From Rotaria socialis (taxonomy: Eukaryota; Rotifera; Eurotatoria; Philodinida; Philodinidae), in contig CAJNYU010002289.1 in the NCBI GenBank assembly GCA_905331475.1, positions 1-64,000 on the forward strand: DNA of 64,000 nt, in the 5' to 3' direction. The position numbers and the translations under genes are program-made. Positions 45,026-55,066 of the stretch are shown piece by piece. The notes under the pieces were generated by a model. It did not search any database. It was not told the DNA's origin and was given only the letters and a program-made list of their open reading frames with translations. The stretch's first letter is position 1; every line of letters starts with the position of its first letter.

Positions 45026-45403
45026 AAGAATCTAAAACCACATAGTTCGCAATATAATAAAATCATTAATCTACTCTTCAAACAAATAAAAGTCAAAATA
45101 TAATTTCCAATAAAGGAGACAAATCATAAATCAATTGAATTCGAAAGAGTACGATTAATACAAACGATCTTATTCATCCATTTTCGTAGTTCAAACAAGA
45201 GTGTGTCCCATAGGACGGAGTTAGATTCAAAGCTACAATGCGACTGGTCTCGGTAAATCAATTCAAAAACAGATTAACCTATCTCTAAACGAAGATGCAA
45301 ATCAATCTGCTACGCTCAACCCTTACTCTTCAGTAATCAATCAAAAGTCGAAAGCTAAATAGTGAATATGCTTTAATTAAGAAAAAATACAGAGCTTAAT
45401 TTT

Positions 45404-45465
45404 GCCGACGCGTCTCGTGTCTTTATTAATATATTGAAACACTCATCAGGGCTCTGCGTGACATA
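45404..45465 (-). ncRNA. Hammerhead-ribozyme-like motif 2 (Penelope-type)
   Basis: Read on the minus strand: GCC, core CTGATGA (45449-45443), stem II GTGTTT and AGACAC closing a 14-base loop, then GAGA (45416-45413) where GAAA is expected, CGC, cleavage triplet GTC (45409-45407) and GGC, which pairs with the first GCC. Stem II pairs fully with one wobble, the canonical layout. The A-to-G change in the conserved GAAA box should inactivate it, so this is probably a decayed copy. Confidence 0.7.
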
Positions 45466-45581
45466 TTTTAAGCAAAAAGAGGAAAGAAAGGAAAGAAATA
45501 AACGCAAAATATGAACGATTATTGACAGAAGATGGACAGTCAAAAGGTAAATTGATACGAATCTTTTGAACAGCTTGGAAG

Positions 45582-45937
45582 CCCAAGTGGATGAATCCTA
45601 CACCGGATCCTATCGGATCTGGTAGGATCCGACCATCTGGCAGAATCCGATGGGATTCCGGGTAACGGATCGACTGTCAGTTCCCACGGAAAAAGTATTT
45701 TCTTATTTACGAGTGAATAAGCATTTTATGCCAACAGAACACAATGGTTACGCGGGGGTGTTGGATTTCGATGAATTCCGACATAAGATCTTATCGGATT
45801 CCAACACTATGATCTTACAGTCGATTCGTCACCCGGAATTCCATAGGATTTCATCGTTTTATTGAATTCCTTATGAAATCCGATGAGATTTCTGTCGGAA
45901 TTCGATAGGAACCTCCCATCGGAACGACTCTCCTGGG
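45582..45937. mobile_element. Palindromic element rich in TCGGAATTC/ATCCGAT motifs
   Basis: It begins CCCAAGTGG and its reverse-complemented end begins CCCAGGAGAG; AAG flanks both sides (45579-45581 and 45938-45940). The interior repeats GGATCC, ATCCGATGGGATTCC, TCTTATCGGATTCC, GGAATTCCATAGGATT and TCGGAATTCGATAGGAA in both orientations. The design (CCCAG-type ends, motif in both orientations, non-coding) parallels the elements at 221-385 and 37718-37942, with a different motif. The boundaries are moderately sure. Confidence 0.55.
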
Positions 45938-46273
45938 AAGAGATAAATGGAGAAACTAGTAACTCAAAAAGAATATTATATTTGTTCGCCTTATTTGTAT
46001 TTGAAATTGCCACACTATTGAATTTAAGTTTAAATTTAGTTTTGATGATCTTTACGATATGTATAATTGTAACGGTTGGAATAAGCAAAACAAATCGAAA
46101 CAAATCAAAATAACCAAAACAAATTAAAGCAAATAAAGATAAATCGTTCCTCACGCTTTACCAGTACAGATAAAACGTACTTTTACAGATCAATCGTCCC
46201 TATTAATTCACAGTATACAAATCCCTATAATTTAACTCATGCATCCAATTGGAGGGGTGAAACGGGTAGTAAC

Positions 46274-47214
46274 ATGCTACAAAGTAGTACTAATATTCAA
46301 AATCAAATGGAACTCAATATTACAATGTATCAAGGAGCAGAAGTCATCATTAGCAAAGAAGACAAACAAGATGAGTATCAATATCCTTATCGTCATGCCC
46401 GGAAAAGAAGAAACGAACATGGTGAAGGAGAAGGTTTAACACAATCCACAGGTACACCTAAACGAAGGATTATGGAGAAAATTAACAATATTGATCATGC
46501 TCCGCTTGAAATCCAGGAAGAAACAGGAACATCTTCATACTTCAGCAATCATCGAACATTTCGGAAACAAACAAATGAATCATCAAGTAAAAAACAACAA
46601 CAACAACAACAACAATATCGGGAATCATTTCCACCCTGTCGTATCAAACTAAAAGAGGATAATTATCCAGTTCAAGATGTTACCATCATCAAGGAATTAA
46701 ACAAGAAATGCAAAGTAAAATTAACATATGGTCGCATGTCTAATAGAAACAAAGAGAAATACTACTTACTGTACTGCAACACAGCAACACAGTAGAGATG
46801 CGCAGGGTAAGCTTTTCTCTTACCCTGTACCTGGGTGTGGGTGTGAATCAGGAGAGAACAACACCCCACACTCACACCCTAGTTTTTATTTCCTTGACGG
46901 ATGAATTCAGTTATTTAATACCGCTTATTCAGGATCTACCTCAAATTCTGTATATATATATATATATTTATTCGAACTTGCCAGAGAATGTTTCTTATTC
47001 GGGTACTAATTATCGCAAATTACGATGCATTAATAATCAACATTTATCCAATCCAGATCAGCAACTATTGAAAGATATCGAAATGTTTCAACGAGGTTTG
47101 TCATCTAACCATGTAAATCATGCGATAAAACAAAAAACCAAACTATTAATTCAAGAGCCAATCATTATCGAAGAATATTTGGCTCTTTGGATTGCAGATA
47201 ATAATTTCATTTGA
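46274..47214 (+). pseudogene. Two-part ORF of unknown function, interrupted by a hairpin insert
   Basis: The first frame (46274-46795, 173 codons) is hydrophilic, with a polyglutamine stretch and a C-terminal block PPCRIKLKEDNYPVQDVTII followed by KCKVKLTYGRMSN. The second frame (46798-47214) becomes protein-like only after about 46885: NYRKLRCINNQHLSNPDQQL, then LLIQEPIIIEEYLALWIADN. Between them sit a GGGTGTG hairpin (46803-46882) and a TA microsatellite (46952-46967). The two halves probably belonged to one gene, perhaps an ORF1-type or nucleic-acid-binding protein of a mobile element. I do not recognise the family. Confidence 0.5.
46803..46882. repeat. Small hairpin insert with GGGTGTG motifs
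   Basis: AGGGTAAGCTTTTCTCTTACCCT is a hairpin, and GGGTGTGGGTGTG is matched downstream by CCCCACACTCACACCC. The insert separates two coding-like segments. The motif resembles the bdelloid telomere unit TGTGGG, but its occurrence in both orientations fits a foldback element better. Confidence 0.5.
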
Positions 47215-47294
47215 TTTTTGAAATTTATTTAGAACAAAAAGTCAATGAACCAAATACAACAGTCTAGTAATGATTGATAATCAAATGAATATAT

Positions 47295-48105
47295 GGTTAA
47301 CCCTACTTTGGTCGAAAGTAAAAATGTCGAAAGGTAAAAATTTCGACTGATAATGTTAAAAAACTTCTTATTTTAGTTCTGTGCGTGTAAAAGATTAAAA
47401 GATTTTTTTGTTTAAAAAGTTTTATTTATCGAAAAAACGTTCGGAGCAAAATTTTTGTTTAAAAATGCGGAATGATGCTCGATGATAACTATTCTTCAGC
47501 CGTAGATTGGGTTTCTATATGTTTCTTTTTTGCTCCAACAACTAATGATAAACCAGTAAGTAGATCTGATGAGTTGAATGACGTTTGATTTTGATTGATG
47601 ATGATGATCACATTTACCTCCGTATAAATAAACATCATTTTTATCCGTGTGGAATACCATTTGAGCATCCACTAACAATACAAATCCAATATTTTTTACG
47701 GGCCGTCTTCTTATTACATTTGTATAATTGTTCATTCATAACTAATAATGGGTGACCTTTATTTGATGTAATGAAGGATAAATTTTTACTTGCATCAAAA
47801 CTTGAATCCGGAAAAATCGACATGCTGTTTAGCAAAGTTTTACTATTGAATATTTTTTCTATAATCCTTACGACAAAGGCGTCTTTTGTTAAATTTTAGC
47901 CGACAAAGACAGGAATTCAAGCGAAGAAATGAATGGGTAACGTAATCAACCAATAACTATAATCATTATATAAATGTATCTACCAATCGTTTGATACAGC
48001 TATTTTCGTTGTTTTTATACTTAGAAAACTTTTCCTGTCGACATTTTTCTCGTTCGATATATCTACTTTCGACATTTTTACCTTTCGACCAAAGTAGGGT
48101 AAACC
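47295..48105 (-). mobile_element. MULE-like element with a FLYWCH fragment, TSD GAATATAT
   Basis: The left end reads GGTTAACCCTACTTTGGTCG and the reverse-complemented right end GGTTTACCCTACTTTGGTCG; the similarity extends into GAAAG-TAAAAATGTCGAAAG. The 8-bp word GAATATAT flanks both sides (47287-47294 and 48106-48113). On the minus strand, 47641-47835 codes for a FLYWCH-type zinc finger fragment: FITSNKGHPLLVMNEQLYKC, then YWICIVSGC. The rest of a transposase is missing. FLYWCH fingers are often linked to MULE transposases. Confidence 0.8.
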
Positions 48106-48694
48106 GAATATATTGACAATTGTCGACGAAAATTTTTATTAAATAACGAAAAATAAAATTACTAAATTATTATTCATAATTATTTCATTCATCATTCATA
48201 GAAATGATTTTAAATTTTCTCTTTCATTTTTATTTCTAGTTTTCGTTTTAGATTATAAAAAGGTTAATTTTTCTCTAATTATGGACTCCCATGATAACCA
48301 AAAACAATCCATTATTATTACAAATAAGAATTTCAATAGAACTAAATCAGGTCGAAAAGAAAAAAAATCTAGAAAGAAGAATCGGAAATTCTTTCAAAGA
48401 ACTAAATCCTTTGGAAATAGTCTTTATCAAAAACTATTAAATAAAGATATGAATGGTACTCAAACATTTCCTATGTTAGAATTGTCTATATTCAATAAAA
48501 GTGATTATCAATCATCTATTCGATCAGCTACAGATCTCACTAGGTATTTGAATGATTATTCACTTGCATCAAATGAAATTTTCAAAAAAAAATTCTTGGA
48601 ATTATTGATGAATTCATATGAAAGACAATGTTACATTGAATTATTCAATAATGAAGAAGTGTTAACATTTACGCGAGAGTTAACACAACAAGTA

Positions 48695-49332
48695 ACGTTC
48701 ATCGACATCGAAAGTCGATTCGCTGGACCATAGACTGACAGTGCTGAGGAGAAGAAATGCATGGACAGAAAATCCGTTGTTTGTGCCAGTAGCTGTTGGC
48801 GATATTTTTTAACAGATCTGTAAACGAAGTGGGAATAAGTGAAACTGAAGTAAGAATTAGACGAAAATTAAAGGTTTCAAGTAAAAGCACTAAAAGAGAA
48901 GAGAAAACGGACAGAATGGTACTCAAAAGCGCATAAATCGGCGGAGAGGTTGAATGTTACCTAGCCAAAAAATACGCAGTCTGGAAATTTCGTGAGGGTA
49001 AGCTCAAAGTTCCGTAGGGGGATCAGCTCACCCCTCCACTCAAGACATATCCAGAGCGGACTGTTTTCCGTGACCATGTCATGGAGTCGCCTATGGCTTC
49101 TGCCGTATCAATGCCCTAGGGGCCATCAAAATGGTCATTTGAACCATAGAAATGGCCATTTTGTACCGTTCCAATGGTCATTTGTGCCATAAAATTGGTC
49201 ATTTGTGCCATAGAAATGGTCATTTGTGTCACAGGAATGATCATTTGTGTCATTGTTACAGACAGACAGACATAGGTGAATTACGGTTTCTAGACCCTAT
49301 CCTTTCAGTCTAGGGAACATATAAATCAATTA
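48695..49332. mobile_element. Insert in the pseudogene, with 21-bp tandem repeats
   Basis: This segment splits the frame at 48281-50270. Its 3' half carries about six diverged units of about 21-22 bp based on AATGGTCATTTGTGCCATAG (49118-49255), then ACAGACAGACAGACATAGG, a tail seen in some non-LTR elements. No inverted ends are evident, so a short retroposon or SINE-like insertion is the likeliest reading. Confidence 0.5.
49118..49255. repeat. Tandem repeat of about 21 bp
   Basis: Successive units read AATGGTCATTTGAACCATAG, AATGGCCATTTTGTACCGTT, AATGGTCATTTGTGCCATAA, TTGGTCATTTGTGCCATAG, AATGGTCATTTGTGTCACAG and AATGATCATTTGTGTCATTG. The divergence shows that it is old. Confidence 0.8.
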
Positions 49333-50216
49333 AATTACTTCAATTTACAATATGATCAAGGGGCATATTATCATCAACTTGGCCAGACAGAAGGTATTTG
49401 ATATGGACGTATATCAAAGAAAATGGCTATGGTCAATTCTATGTGTGTGAGTTATGGTCGTGGAAAAGCATTAATTCGACAGCGTCAAAAATTTTTCAAA
49501 AATAAAATTGTTAATTATAAAATTCAAGTTGAACAATATGAAAAACAAGCACCCTTATCCATCGATTTAAAAGAACTTGAACGTATGATCAATAATTTTA
49601 TTAAACAAGATCAATATCGATTACCCATCGAATTAGAACAACAACGTCATATGTTAAAATTTGATGCTCAAGATCATCGATTAGTCGAAACTTTCTATCA
49701 ATTGAATGCAAGAAAAATTGAGGTTCGTTTATATCTATTTGATTAGTTTTCAATATAATTTCATCTAATATGACATCATATTGTTATTTCTTCTAGATCT
49801 CTTCAACTAAAACAATCTGGAAAGCTACTCATCATTAACAATTATTAAGATGTGAACTTACTCTTTTCAAAAAATGAATGTCTCTACCAGTAGCATCAGT
49901 GGCAATGGATACTTTCATGGAATTAGGCTTGGTTAAAATGAATGAAATTTTTACGTTTATTCTTACAAATAAAGTATTATTCAATTCTATGTCGACAATA
50001 ATCGTCAATGAAATTTCATTGAAACAATTGGTATTTGAATCAATGAATGAAGCTGTTATTATCATTGAAAAAAATATTCAAGCTTATATTGAAATAGCAA
50101 CTGCCGAAAAAACAAAAAAATTAAGTCAAAAAAATAAATTTAACAAATTACCAACAGTTGAGACTGCTATGAATGCTATTGAAAATCGTCAACGAAATAT
50201 GGTTCAACGTGCTCAA

Positions 50217-50330
50217 TATTATAGGCATGCATTTAATGTAATATCTAAAAATATATCAATCCATATCTAAATTATATCAACATTGCCTAACTTAATACAG
50301 TAGTATCTATTCTGGTGAAACGATACCTTT
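50217..50330. repeat. Inverted-repeat arm shared with 54957-55066
   Basis: CCATATCTAAATTATATCAA, CATTGCCTAACTTAATACAG and TAGTATCTATTCTGGTGAAA here recur in reverse complement at 54957-55066. A shorter, 30-bp match (AGATATGGATTGCTATATTT) occurs at 52681-52700. The pair brackets the MULE transposase and the LINE relic, so it may be the terminal repeat of the MULE. The left arm overlaps the 3' end of the preceding pseudogene frame. Confidence 0.7.
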
Positions 50331-50580
50331 AAAAAAATTGTTTAACCTAATTTTATAATTCAACATCTTTTAAATCAATTGAATATCTGAATTAAAAAGG
50401 TTCTGTCTTTTAATCCAATTAAATATCTGATTTAAAAAAGGTGCTCTCTTTTAATTCAATATATTATCACTTTTAACAAATGACAATCAATGAATTTATC
50501 GACTTATCTAATTAATTTGAACGTAATCTATAATTAATAAGTACTTATCAATTAATTGAAAGAGTATATATGAGCTAGGA

Positions 50581-52606
50581 ATGACGATAAGTGATCAGAC
50601 AAAAGTTAGATTAAAAAATATTTTAAAAATGGCAGAAGCATTATCAGATGATGATAAATCAGATTCAATAGACTCCGTTGTACCAGCTGACAAAGAAGAA
50701 GCAACGGATGACGATAGTGGTGAGGGTGATATTATTAACTCAGCTAAGAAGATAAGAGCATCCGACTTATCATATGAAAAAGTGAACGTCTTCTCTGATG
50801 GCAAATGTGCTGAAGAGGAGGCTGTTAATTATAATAATTTCAAATGGACTTGCTGTAAAATTAATGATACAGAGCAAGGAACCAAAAAATATTATAAATG
50901 CAACTTTAAACGTGGTTCAAATTGTCCAGCAAAAATTTATTTATTATTTCATGCAAACAACTTTGAAGTAACATTATTTCAAGCAATTATCCAACATGAT
51001 CACACAACAGAAAGCGAACAAATTGGTATTCGAATTGAATTAAAAAATGTTATTGTTAAATTATTTCAAAATGGATACACTACACCGAAAGCTATTTTAT
51101 CTGAACTTGATAAATTGAAAATAATACAACCAAAGGCATCGCAAATTGCAAGCTTTTTGGCAACTCTTCGCAAGAAATTATATGGTCCAGCTCAAATTAG
51201 TTTAAATTATATTAAAAATTGGTGTATTGGAAAATCTATTGTTCCAAATGATCCTGATGAATGTTTTGTCGCTAATTATTATATCAAAGATGACGATGAC
51301 GATCCATTATTTAGATTATTTGTTACAACCAGAAATTTAATAAAAAATTGTTTAAATTCAAATCATATATGTGCAGATGCAACTTATAAATTAATATGGC
51401 AGGGTTATCCTGTATTGATTGTGGGTACTACTGATAAACAGTGTGCTTTTCATCCATTTGGTATTGCGTTATGTATAAATGAGAAAACTAGTGATTTTGA
51501 GTTTATGTTTAAAAGTGTCCAATTAACTGTTGAGAAATTATATAATATTAGTTATTGCCCAATTATATTAGTTGCTGATGCATCTGGAGCTATAACCAAT
51601 GGTTTTATTAATGTATTTAATGTTGTTGAAAAAAGAATTATGTGTTGGTTTCATGTAACGAAAAATATTGATACTCAATTAAATGCTATTAAAGATAAAA
51701 AAAAATGAAAGCAGAATTAAGACGAGATATTGAATTTATGCAACTTATTAAAAATGAAACAATTTTTGATGCAGCAATTAAATTATTCCAACAAAAGTGG
51801 AAAGCAAAAGAATGTCCGCTAATTAATAATTTTATTGATTATTTTATAAATGAATGGTATATGTCAAATAAAGGATGGTTCGAAGGCTTTGCTATTGGTT
51901 ATCCAAGTTCTAATAATGCATTAGAAGCAACAAACGGTACAATAAAATCTTTATATACATTTCGAGAACGCTTACCTGTTGGTGAATTTTTATCAGTTCT
52001 CGAAAACGATATTATTCATCAATTATCAAGAGAACGCAATACTGATGATCCAATTACATCACAAAATGTAAAAGCTTTCGCAAATGTTCCATCTATAAAT
52101 TTATCACTTTGGACATCAACTAATCACTGGATAAAAGAAGAACGAGAAGTTATAATCATGAAAAATAATGATGAAAAAAAATGCATTTTATTAAATCATC
52201 TTCATTTCAAGACAATCATGAATATTTTAATAAAGAATTCATGAAGAAGTTATTATATAATCAAAAAAACGTTAAATGGTGTGATTTTGATATTATGAAA
52301 AATGAACAATTATCATTTTGGGAATGTGAATTTTTAAATGAAAGTGAAAATTGGACAAAAAGTACATGTTCTTGTCCAGCTTGTTTAAAGTATTATATTT
52401 GTAAACACATTATAGGCTTAGCAGCACGATACAAATTATGCAGCATCCCATTGGAAGCTAAAAATATTCCATTGGGACAAAAAAGAAAACGAGGGCGTGT
52501 TGCTAAAGCTAAAAAAAGCATTAATTGTGCAATAGTTTTCTCTTTTTGCTGTGTTTTTTTTGTTATAATTGATAATTGTATCCTTATTTTTTTTCTATTA
52601 AATTAA
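50581..52606 (+). pseudogene. MULE transposase (FLYWCH-like finger, DDE, SWIM), two frameshifts
   Basis: Three overlapping frames make one transposase. Frame one (50581-51708) has an acidic N-terminus, a FLYWCH/WRKY-type finger (FKWTCCKIND, YYKCNF, CPAKIY) and the first DDE acids (HICADATYKLIWQGYPVLIV and CPIILVADASGAI). Frame two (51705-52244) carries the third-acid region (IGYPSSNNALEATNGTIKS). Frame three (52181-52606) ends in a SWIM finger (STCSCPACLKYYICKH) and a basic tail. The shifts fall exactly in an A9 run (51697-51705) and an A8 run (52174-52181). All domain motifs are intact, so the gene is young, or the two runs are miscounted in the sequence. Confidence 0.9.
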
Positions 52607-52868
52607 TTATTAATTTGATATAACTTTGTGTTGTTAGATAGTGTTACTTAATAAATTAGATATAAATTTATTTTAAAATTAGATATGGATTGCTATATTT
52701 TTAGGTATGAGTTTATATTTACCCCATTCATGATGTCCCATAGGCTTATCGCTCGTTGGCGTCATTCGCTATTCGAATAATTTCTTTCCAATCCCTTCGG
52801 TCTTTCGCAAGGTGGAACGGGTCTTGTCCGCTGTATCCACACCATTCGATTATATCGTCCATCCATTA

Positions 52869-53421
52869 TATAGGCGGCGGAGCCATTAGGCTCGCGAGGC
52901 TCAAGCCTACCCTAAGCTCGAAGTGGGTAGACCTTGATAGACTGAAACTGGAACAGATGAATGTTTGTATAAGTTGCTATATGCAAAATGGTTTTATTCT
53001 TGTTCAGTTTTGGGACTTTTCTAACAAATAACGCATTATTACAAGATCATTTCATATTTTTTCTACTAGTAACTCGTTCGCAATGAAGTATCAGTTGAAC
53101 GTTTTTGGCATTAAAATTGGCATCTAATTCGTAATTCTTAGTTTAAGATAGCTGAATTGTTTCTGTAACTTCTGTTTAAAATTACTTTTAAATCTTAGAC
53201 ACTCGAATAACATTACTTGTGCGGCACAAGTTATGCCGTGCAGAAATGCGAGCTAAACAAAAATGATTAAAAGACGATCAAAATCGTATGCTTATAGTTG
53301 GCACTTAAAGTGCTTTTAGTCGATTTCAGTCTGACTTCAACTCTATTTTTTTTCAATCGTGAGACTTGATTTGTCCAAAACGTTGAGCCTACCCTAGATC
53401 GAAATCGTTCCGCCGCCTATG
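52869..53421. mobile_element. hAT-like non-coding element in the LINE 3' end
   Basis: The left end reads TATAGGCGGCGGA and the reverse-complemented right end CATAGGCGGCGGA. The flanks ATCCATTA (52861-52868) and ATCCATTC (53422-53429) agree at seven of eight positions. Subterminal GAGCCTACCCTA words occur at both ends in opposite orientation to one another. It has no transposase. The LINE C-terminal frame resumes on the other side, confirming the insertion. Confidence 0.82.
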
Positions 53422-53646
53422 ATCCATTCTCTACATGGACGTCCTCTTCGAGGTTTTCTGTTTATTCTTATGAACACAGTGTGTTTTATTAGCCTGTTAT
53501 CGTTCATTCGACAGATATGGCCAAACAATCGCAGTTTCCTTCTTTTGATGTTATCTATGATGGTCTCTTTTCTTGCTATCTGTTTTCTTATCATATCTTT
53601 CCAGCTGATTCTTAATCTCCTTCGATAGCATTTCATTTCGAATCAA

Positions 53647-53795
53647 AGACGTGCACAGGACAAGATTTTTTGTCCTGTCCTTACCTGTCCTGCTGGCTAC
53701 TTTGGTCCTGGCGGGCGTCATGACAGGACAAAAATCGAAATCTCATCCTGTCCTCCAGGACAGGACAGCAGGACCGCCCTGTCCTGTGCACGTCT
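53647..53795. mobile_element. Palindromic element made of CAGGAC/GTCCTG motifs
   Basis: The ends AGACGTGCACAGGACA and TGTCCTGTGCACGTCT are reverse complements. The 149-bp interior is filled with GTCCTG and CAGGAC words (for example TGTCCTGTCCTTACCTGTCC and CTCCAGGACAGGACAGCAGG). It interrupts the LINE between a segment that looks intact upstream and the KCYRRRLRIS block. It is another instance of an element built from one short motif in both orientations. Confidence 0.78.
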
Positions 53796-53948
53796 CTGAT
53801 GCGTATAATAGCACACTGAAAACACATGTTGTTAGGGTTCTTATATTATCTTCTTGCTATTCCATATACTTTTTAGTGCAGCCATTGCCCCTATTGATTT
53901 GCCTATTCTTCTCTTGATTTCATCGCTACAGTTGTTGTCCCATGTGAG

Positions 53949-54105
53949 CAGGGACAGNCCCCCCAACTTTGGAAATTTTTGTTTCAATTTTACTCCGATT
54001 TGAAGAAAATAGAAGAGATTTTTATTAATTTACTCCGATTTTTGAAAAACAACCTCCCGTTTTCAAGTAACCCCCCTATATTTTTGTTGCTTCGTGCCGT
54101 CCCTG
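53949..54105. mobile_element. 157-bp hAT-like miniature element, perfect TSD CATGTGAG
   Basis: It starts CAGGGACAG and its reverse-complemented end starts CAGGGACGG. Perfect 8-bp repeats CATGTGAG flank it (53941-53948 and 54106-54113). CCCCCC runs lie near both ends. The only ambiguous base in the window is at 53958, next to such a run. It splits the LINE frame after the catalytic region. Confidence 0.92.
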
Positions 54106-54956
54106 CATGTGAGTAGACTATGAAGATACTCGAATTGTTCTACATTTTCGATTATGTTTCCTGCTATTTGAACATGTTTTTCGATATTTCTGTCACCAAA
54201 TACAAGTGTTTTTGTTTTCTTTGTATTCATGAGTAGTCCTGCTTCTTCGGCTACTACTCTTAATTGTTCTATTTGTTGATGAAGTGAGTCACAATCTTCT
54301 TCTAGGACATCAATGTCATCGGTGAACTGTAGGTTGTTCACTAGTGTTCCACTGATATTTATTCCTCGATTTATCTGCATTGCTTTGTCCATTACTCGTT
54401 CGAGATATGTAATGAACAGTAGTGGTGACAAAGGATCTCCTTGCCTGCTCCCAACACTTGTTTGGAACCATTCTCCTGTTTCTTTTTCTACTCGAACGGC
54501 TGATTGTGCTTTTTCATATATGTGTTTTCGACTCCGTATGACTTGAGAACAGCCCATATAATTTTGTGTTTTATTGTGTCAAAAGCTTTTTGGAAGTCGA
54601 TGAAGCAGTTATATATCTTTTTTCCTTTTTATGCAAACAACCTGAGTATTAGAATTTGGTGGACAGTACTTCTGTCTTGTCTGAATCCTGCTTGTTCTTC
54701 CGACAAGTATGGATTTAGATGGCGTTTGAGTCTGTTCAACAGTACTGTCAGTAGGATTTTTCCTGTATGGCTTATGAGTGAGATTGTTCGGTAGTTTGCA
54801 CATTCCCTGAGATCACCGTTCTTTGGTATTGGTATAAGGATTGATTTCCCCCATTCTTCTGGTATTACTCCCTCATGCCATGTTTTGTTACATAGTGAGT
54901 GGATTTTAGTGTTCGAATTGCTTCTTCTACCTCCGAAATTAAACAATGTTTTTAAT

Positions 54957-55066
54957 GGTATCCTTTCACCAGAATAGATACTACTGTATTAAGTTAGGCA
55001 ATATTGATATAATTTAGATATGGATTGCTATATTTTTAGATATTACAGTAAATGGATGCCATCATG
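54957..55066. repeat. Right inverted copy of the 50217-50330 arm
   Basis: TTTCACCAGAATAGATACTA, CTGTATTAAGTTAGGCAATA and TTTAGATATGGATTGCTATA are the reverse complement of the left arm with few differences; the similarity fades after about 55066. It abuts the truncated 5' end of the LINE. Confidence 0.75.

Larger units (their letters stand above)
44620..45581. other. Non-coding region with hammerhead-like motifs
   Basis: No protein-coding frame. A telomere-like GGGTGTGGGTGTG word occurs at about 44936-44948. Two hammerhead-ribozyme-like motifs (separate entries) and a third partial copy near 45231-45262 (minus strand GAGACCAGTCGCATTGTAG) are spaced through about 500 bp. This arrangement resembles the repeated ribozyme-bearing ends of Penelope-like retroelements. 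No reverse transcriptase or GIY-YIG frame is visible nearby, so only an end would be left. Confidence 0.55.
48281..50270 (+). pseudogene. Interrupted pseudogene of an unrecognised protein, about 400 residues
   Basis: The first part (48281-48694, from ATG) has a basic N-terminus (RKEKKSRKKNRKFFQRTKSF) and ends in NEEVLTFTRELTQQV. A roughly 640-bp insert follows. The frame resumes at about 49333 (NYFNLQYDQGAYYHQLGQTE), hits a TGA at 49399-49401, and continues through SKKMAMVNSMCVSYGRGKAL to KIE. A 74-bp intron (49723-49796) leads to ISSTKTIWKATHH, where a TAA and then a TGA before MSLPVASV interrupt again, and the frame runs to 50270. The coherent coding character on both sides of each stop shows a gene that decayed. 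It is helical and basic; I cannot name the family. Confidence 0.7.
52741..54946 (-). pseudogene. LINE (non-LTR) reverse transcriptase relic, 5' truncated
   Basis: On the minus strand from 54946 the frame reads VIPEEWGKSILIPIPKNGDL, then NYRTISLISHTGKILLTVLL and LSEEQAGFRQDRSTVHQILI, the first reverse-transcriptase motifs. After a shift comes GSRQGDPLSPLLFITYLERV and FTDDIDVLEED, the catalytic box with Thr where Ala is usual. The 3' domain is KCYRRRLRISWKDMIRKQIA, KRRKLRLFGHICRMND and RRGRPCREWI. It continues across a hAT insertion as WMDDIIEWCGYSGQDPFHLA with KDRRDWKEI, ending near 52741. No endonuclease is left. Three small DNA elements (52869-53421, 53647-53795 and 53949-54105) interrupt it. 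Confidence 0.88.
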
